64,000 nt of DNA from Bog-473 sp963744935 (GTDB lineage Bacteria; Actinomycetota; Acidimicrobiia; Acidimicrobiales; RAAP-2). Under the pieces are notes generated by a model. The model did no database searches and was not told the DNA's origin. It saw nothing but the letters and a program-made list of their open reading frames with translations. The translations under genes and the position numbers were made by a program. The first letter of the stretch is position 1. Each line of letters opens with the position of its first letter. Below, piece after piece: positions 61,923-64,000 of the stretch. The stretch covers positions 434,001-498,000 of the forward strand of contig CAVUVM010000004.1 of assembly GCA_963744935.1 (NCBI GenBank). The letters are read 5' to 3'.

Positions 61923-62792
61923 GACCTTGGCGATGACGTCGTCGGCGAAACGTGCCAGGTTGTCGATCTTGGACTGCAGAGGCTCGGTGTCGTGCTCGGT
62001 GCTGTACGGCCAGCGAAAACCGACGATCACGTCGGTGACGCCGAGCTCCTCCAGACGCTTGACGCCGTCAGGGCTGTAGGCGTCGGTCGAGATCACGTGC
62101 ACCTCGAAGGGCTTGTCCTCGGTGCCGTACTCGGCACGCAGCTGGGCCAGATGCTCGAGGAGATCCGGAAGGTCGGCGGGGTCGCCGCCGCCATGCAACC
62201 AGCCATCCCCGTCGCGGGCGGCCCGCGTCAGGGCGGCCGCGTGGTGGCCGCCGATCAGGATCGGCACGGGCCGGCTCGGTGTCGGACACATCTTGATGGA
62301 GGGTATGTCGAACACCTCGCCGTGGAACTCGAAGAAGCCGCCGGCCATGAGCCCGCGCATCACCGCGATCTCCTCGTCCATGCGCGTGCCCCTGCGCTCC
62401 CAGGGGACGCCGCAGATCTCGTAGTCCTCGGGCCAGGGGCTGGTGCCGACCCCGAGGACCAGCCGGTTGTCGGTGAGGACCGCCGTCGAGCTGACCTGCT
62501 TGGCGACGAGGACCGGCTGGCGGATGGGCAGCTTGATCACGAACGTGACGAAGCGGATGCGTTCGGTCACCGCCCCCATGGCGGGGATGAGCGAGAAGGG
62601 CTCCAAGAAAGGCTTGTCCTCGAGGAACTCCCGGCTCCCGTCGGGATTGAAGGGGTAGGTGGTGTCGGAGACTTCCGGGTAGCAGATGCTGTCGGGCACG
62701 ACCATGGAGTCGTAGCCGGCCACTTCCGCGGCGCGGGCCAGCGGCAGGTAGTACGACGGATCCGTCATCGACTCCGCATACGAGAAACGCAC
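61917..62792 (-). CDS. LLM-class (F420-dependent) oxidoreductase
   Basis: Luciferase-like monooxygenase-fold protein of 291 residues. It opens VRFSYAESMTDPSYYLPLARAAEVAGYDSMVVPDS, continues RIRFVTFVIKLPIRQPVLVAKQVSSTAVLTDNRLVLGVG, and PVPILIGGHHAAALTRAARDGDGWLHG is the typical C-terminal cofactor-binding strand. In actinobacteria most such proteins use coenzyme F420. The GTG at 62792 has GGGAGGTGCA upstream and starts exactly at the first strand; an earlier GTG would add seven residues. The stop lies in the hexamer array. Substrate unknown. Confidence 0.92.
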   Translation of the reverse strand: MRFSYAESMTDPSYYLPLARAAEVAGYDSMVVPDSICYPEVSDTTYPFNPDGSREFLEDKPFLEPFSLIPAMGAVTERIRFVTFVIKLPIRQPVLVAKQVSSTAVLTDNRLVLGVGTSPWPEDYEICGVPWERRGTRMDEEIAVMRGLMAGGFFEFHGEVFDIPSIKMCPTPSRPVPILIGGHHAAALTRAARDGDGWLHGGGDPADLPDLLEHLAQLRAEYGTEDKPFEVHVISTDAYSPDGVKRLEELGVTDVIVGFRWPYSTEHDTEPLQSKIDNLARFADDVIAKVR

Positions 62793-62859
62793 TGCACCTC
62801 CCCTGTCCGCCACCCCAACACTGGCGCCGTGGCTGCCGCCCGGCGCCTACCATGCGGCC

Positions 62860-64000
62860 GTGCCCGCTCATCCTGCCAGCACCAGCACTCCCGGGCACAA
62901 CCCTGGCGCGGCCGGGCCGTCCCGGCGCGCCGAGGCTCCTCTGGTCAACGACCTGTGCCTCGAGGACCTCGAGCGCGACGCCCGCCACACCATCGGGGAG
63001 ATGGCCTACGCCTACTACGCCGGCGGCGCCGACGACGAGCGCCTGTTGGAAGGCAACGTCGCCGCCTGGAGCCACTGGCAGCTCCACCCCCACGTCCTGG
63101 CCGGCCTGGCCGAGGTCTCCACGGAGACGACGCTGCTCGGGACGCCGGTGCGCACGCCGGTGGCAGTGGCGCCGACGGCGATCCAGGGACTGGCGCACCC
63201 CGACGGGGAGGTGGCGACCGCGCGCGGCGCCGCCGACGCGGGGGCGCTCCTCATCCTCTCCTCCCTGGCCACCTGTGCACTCGAAGAGGTGGCGGCCGCG
63301 GTGCCCGAAAGTCCGCGCTGGATGCAGGTGTACATCTTGCGCGAGCGGGCGCGCACCGAAGACCTGGTGGCGCGCGCCGTCGCCCATGGCTACGGCGCCC
63401 TCGTGCTCACCGTCGACGCGCCGGTGTCGGGACTGCGCCTGCGCGAGTGGCGTCAGAGCGCGCACCTCCCCGACGACCTGGCCCTGCCCAACCTGGCCGG
63501 TGGTAGCACGCAGAGCGCGCGGGCCGGTGGGTTCATGGCGGTGGTCACCCACGAGTTCGAGCCGGCGCTCCGCCCCGACGACGTGGGCTGGCTCGCCGGG
63601 CTGAGCGCGCTCCCCGTGGTCGTGAAGGGGGTGCAGCGCGCGGACGACGCCCGCCGCTGCGTGGAGGCCGGGGCGGCGGCAGTGGTGGTTTCGAACCACG
63701 GCGCCCGCCAGTTGGCCGACGCGCCGCCGACGGCCGACATCCTCGCCGAGATCGTCGACGCGGTCGCGGGGCGGTCCGAGGTGTATGTCGACGGCGGCAT
63801 CCGCCGCGCCCCCGACGTCGTGAAGGCGCTCGCTCTCGGCGCGCGAGCCGTGCTGGTGGGCCGGCCCTCGCTGTGGGCGCTGGCCACCGGCGGTGCTGAA
63901 GGCGTCGCGGCGCTGCTGCGCTGGTTCGAGGCCGAGCTGTGCCGGGCCATGGCCCTGTGCGGCGCGGGAACGGTGGCCGACATCGACCGGAGCCTGGTGC
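62860..64000 (+). CDS. FMN-dependent alpha-hydroxyacid oxidase/dehydrogenase, partial
   Basis: TIM-barrel flavoenzyme that oxidises 2-hydroxyacids such as lactate, glycolate or mandelate. It reads from GTG 62860 to the window end (380 codons) and lacks its last residues. Features: LCLEDLERDARHTIGEMAYAYYAGGADDE at the start, TPVAVAPTAIQGLAHPDGE, LILSSLATCALEEVAAA, WMQVYILRERARTEDLVARA, PVVVKGVQRADDA with the FMN-binding Lys, and VVVSNHGARQLADAPPT with the catalytic His; VDGGIRRAPDVVKALALGARAVLVGRP is the phosphate-binding end. Divergent from the luciferase-like gene. A starting stretch of about 27 low-complexity residues suggests that a later start is possible. Confidence 0.9.
   Translation, partial: MPAHPASTSTPGHNPGAAGPSRRAEAPLVNDLCLEDLERDARHTIGEMAYAYYAGGADDERLLEGNVAAWSHWQLHPHVLAGLAEVSTETTLLGTPVRTPVAVAPTAIQGLAHPDGEVATARGAADAGALLILSSLATCALEEVAAAVPESPRWMQVYILRERARTEDLVARAVAHGYGALVLTVDAPVSGLRLREWRQSAHLPDDLALPNLAGGSTQSARAGGFMAVVTHEFEPALRPDDVGWLAGLSALPVVVKGVQRADDARRCVEAGAAAVVVSNHGARQLADAPPTADILAEIVDAVAGRSEVYVDGGIRRAPDVVKALALGARAVLVGRPSLWALATGGAEGVAALLRWFEAELCRAMALCGAGTVADIDRSLV

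Overview
This window looks like a chromosomal segment of a high-G+C actinobacterium. My best guess is a member of the Acidimicrobiia or a neighbouring uncultured lineage, but that is inference. The supporting signs are very high G+C coding DNA, many GTG/TTG starts, 4-bp stop/start overlaps, apparently leaderless promoters, a GatCAB amidotransferase, a long type-2-like IleRS, a luciferase-like (F420-type) enzyme, a mycothiol-type DinB/MDMPI protein, an SCP2 protein, a P450, a PASTA kinase and an MmpL-like transporter. Four genes need a single-base correction to be read through, so the sequence may be a draft or metagenome assembly with some indel errors.

Layout. 0-2.4 kb: ilvB-ilvN on the minus strand behind a complete attenuator (promoter, a 15-residue leader peptide carrying Ile-Leu-Val-Leu-Val, hairpin, T-tract terminator). 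2.5-8.3 kb: an accessory stretch of visibly lower G+C with a crotonase, a leaderless ArsR-SRPBCC pair, two DinB/MDMPI-like proteins, a secreted beta-propeller and a methyltransferase. 8.4-13.2 kb: an IlvD/Edd-type dehydratase, and an MMPL exporter divergent from a TetR regulator. 13.3-17.4 kb: a hydrolase-gatC-gatA-gatB operon whose last stop codon lies inside a 13-bp tandem repeat. 17.5-21.8 kb: SCP2, MFS, truncated globin, P450 and a small CxxC protein. 21.9-31.2 kb: a minus-strand run of pknB, ligA, mnmA, cysteine desulfurase, aldehyde dehydrogenase and acyl-CoA synthetase; pknB, ligA and the desulfurase are each broken by one base. 31.2-39.8 kb: a sirtuin, a secreted Ala-Pro-rich protein, then a second lower-G+C accessory stretch of small ORFs, a P-loop kinase, methyltransferase, VOC, GNAT and SET-domain proteins, then an aquaporin. 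39.6-42.9 kb: a glutamine-synthetase-like ligase divergent from a class I amidotransferase, plus a methyltransferase. 42.9-46.6 kb: FGGY kinase, YceI/MarR and an RDD protein. 46.8-49.2 kb: an SDR-SDR-VOC operon. 49.3-56.8 kb: ileS, GNAT plus MTHFR-like, HAD plus glutathione peroxidase, quinone oxidoreductase plus HAD. 56.8-57.7 kb: a probable XRE/nucleotidyltransferase toxin-antitoxin pair. 57.8-64 kb: a membrane-anchored GH18-like protein, then a thiolase/DUF35/SnoaL/luciferase-like cluster and an FMN alpha-hydroxyacid oxidase cut by the window end.

How the genes work together. IlvB/IlvN start branched-chain amino-acid synthesis under attenuation. The cysteine desulfurase can supply sulfur to MnmA two genes on. 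GatCAB and IleRS serve translation. The glutamine-synthetase-like enzyme and the PuuD-like hydrolase fit a gamma-glutamylation route for amines. The thiolase with its Zn-ribbon/OB partner and SnoaL protein resembles side-chain or steroid-type degradation sets. I saw no rRNA, convincing tRNA, CRISPR array, insertion sequence or prophage.
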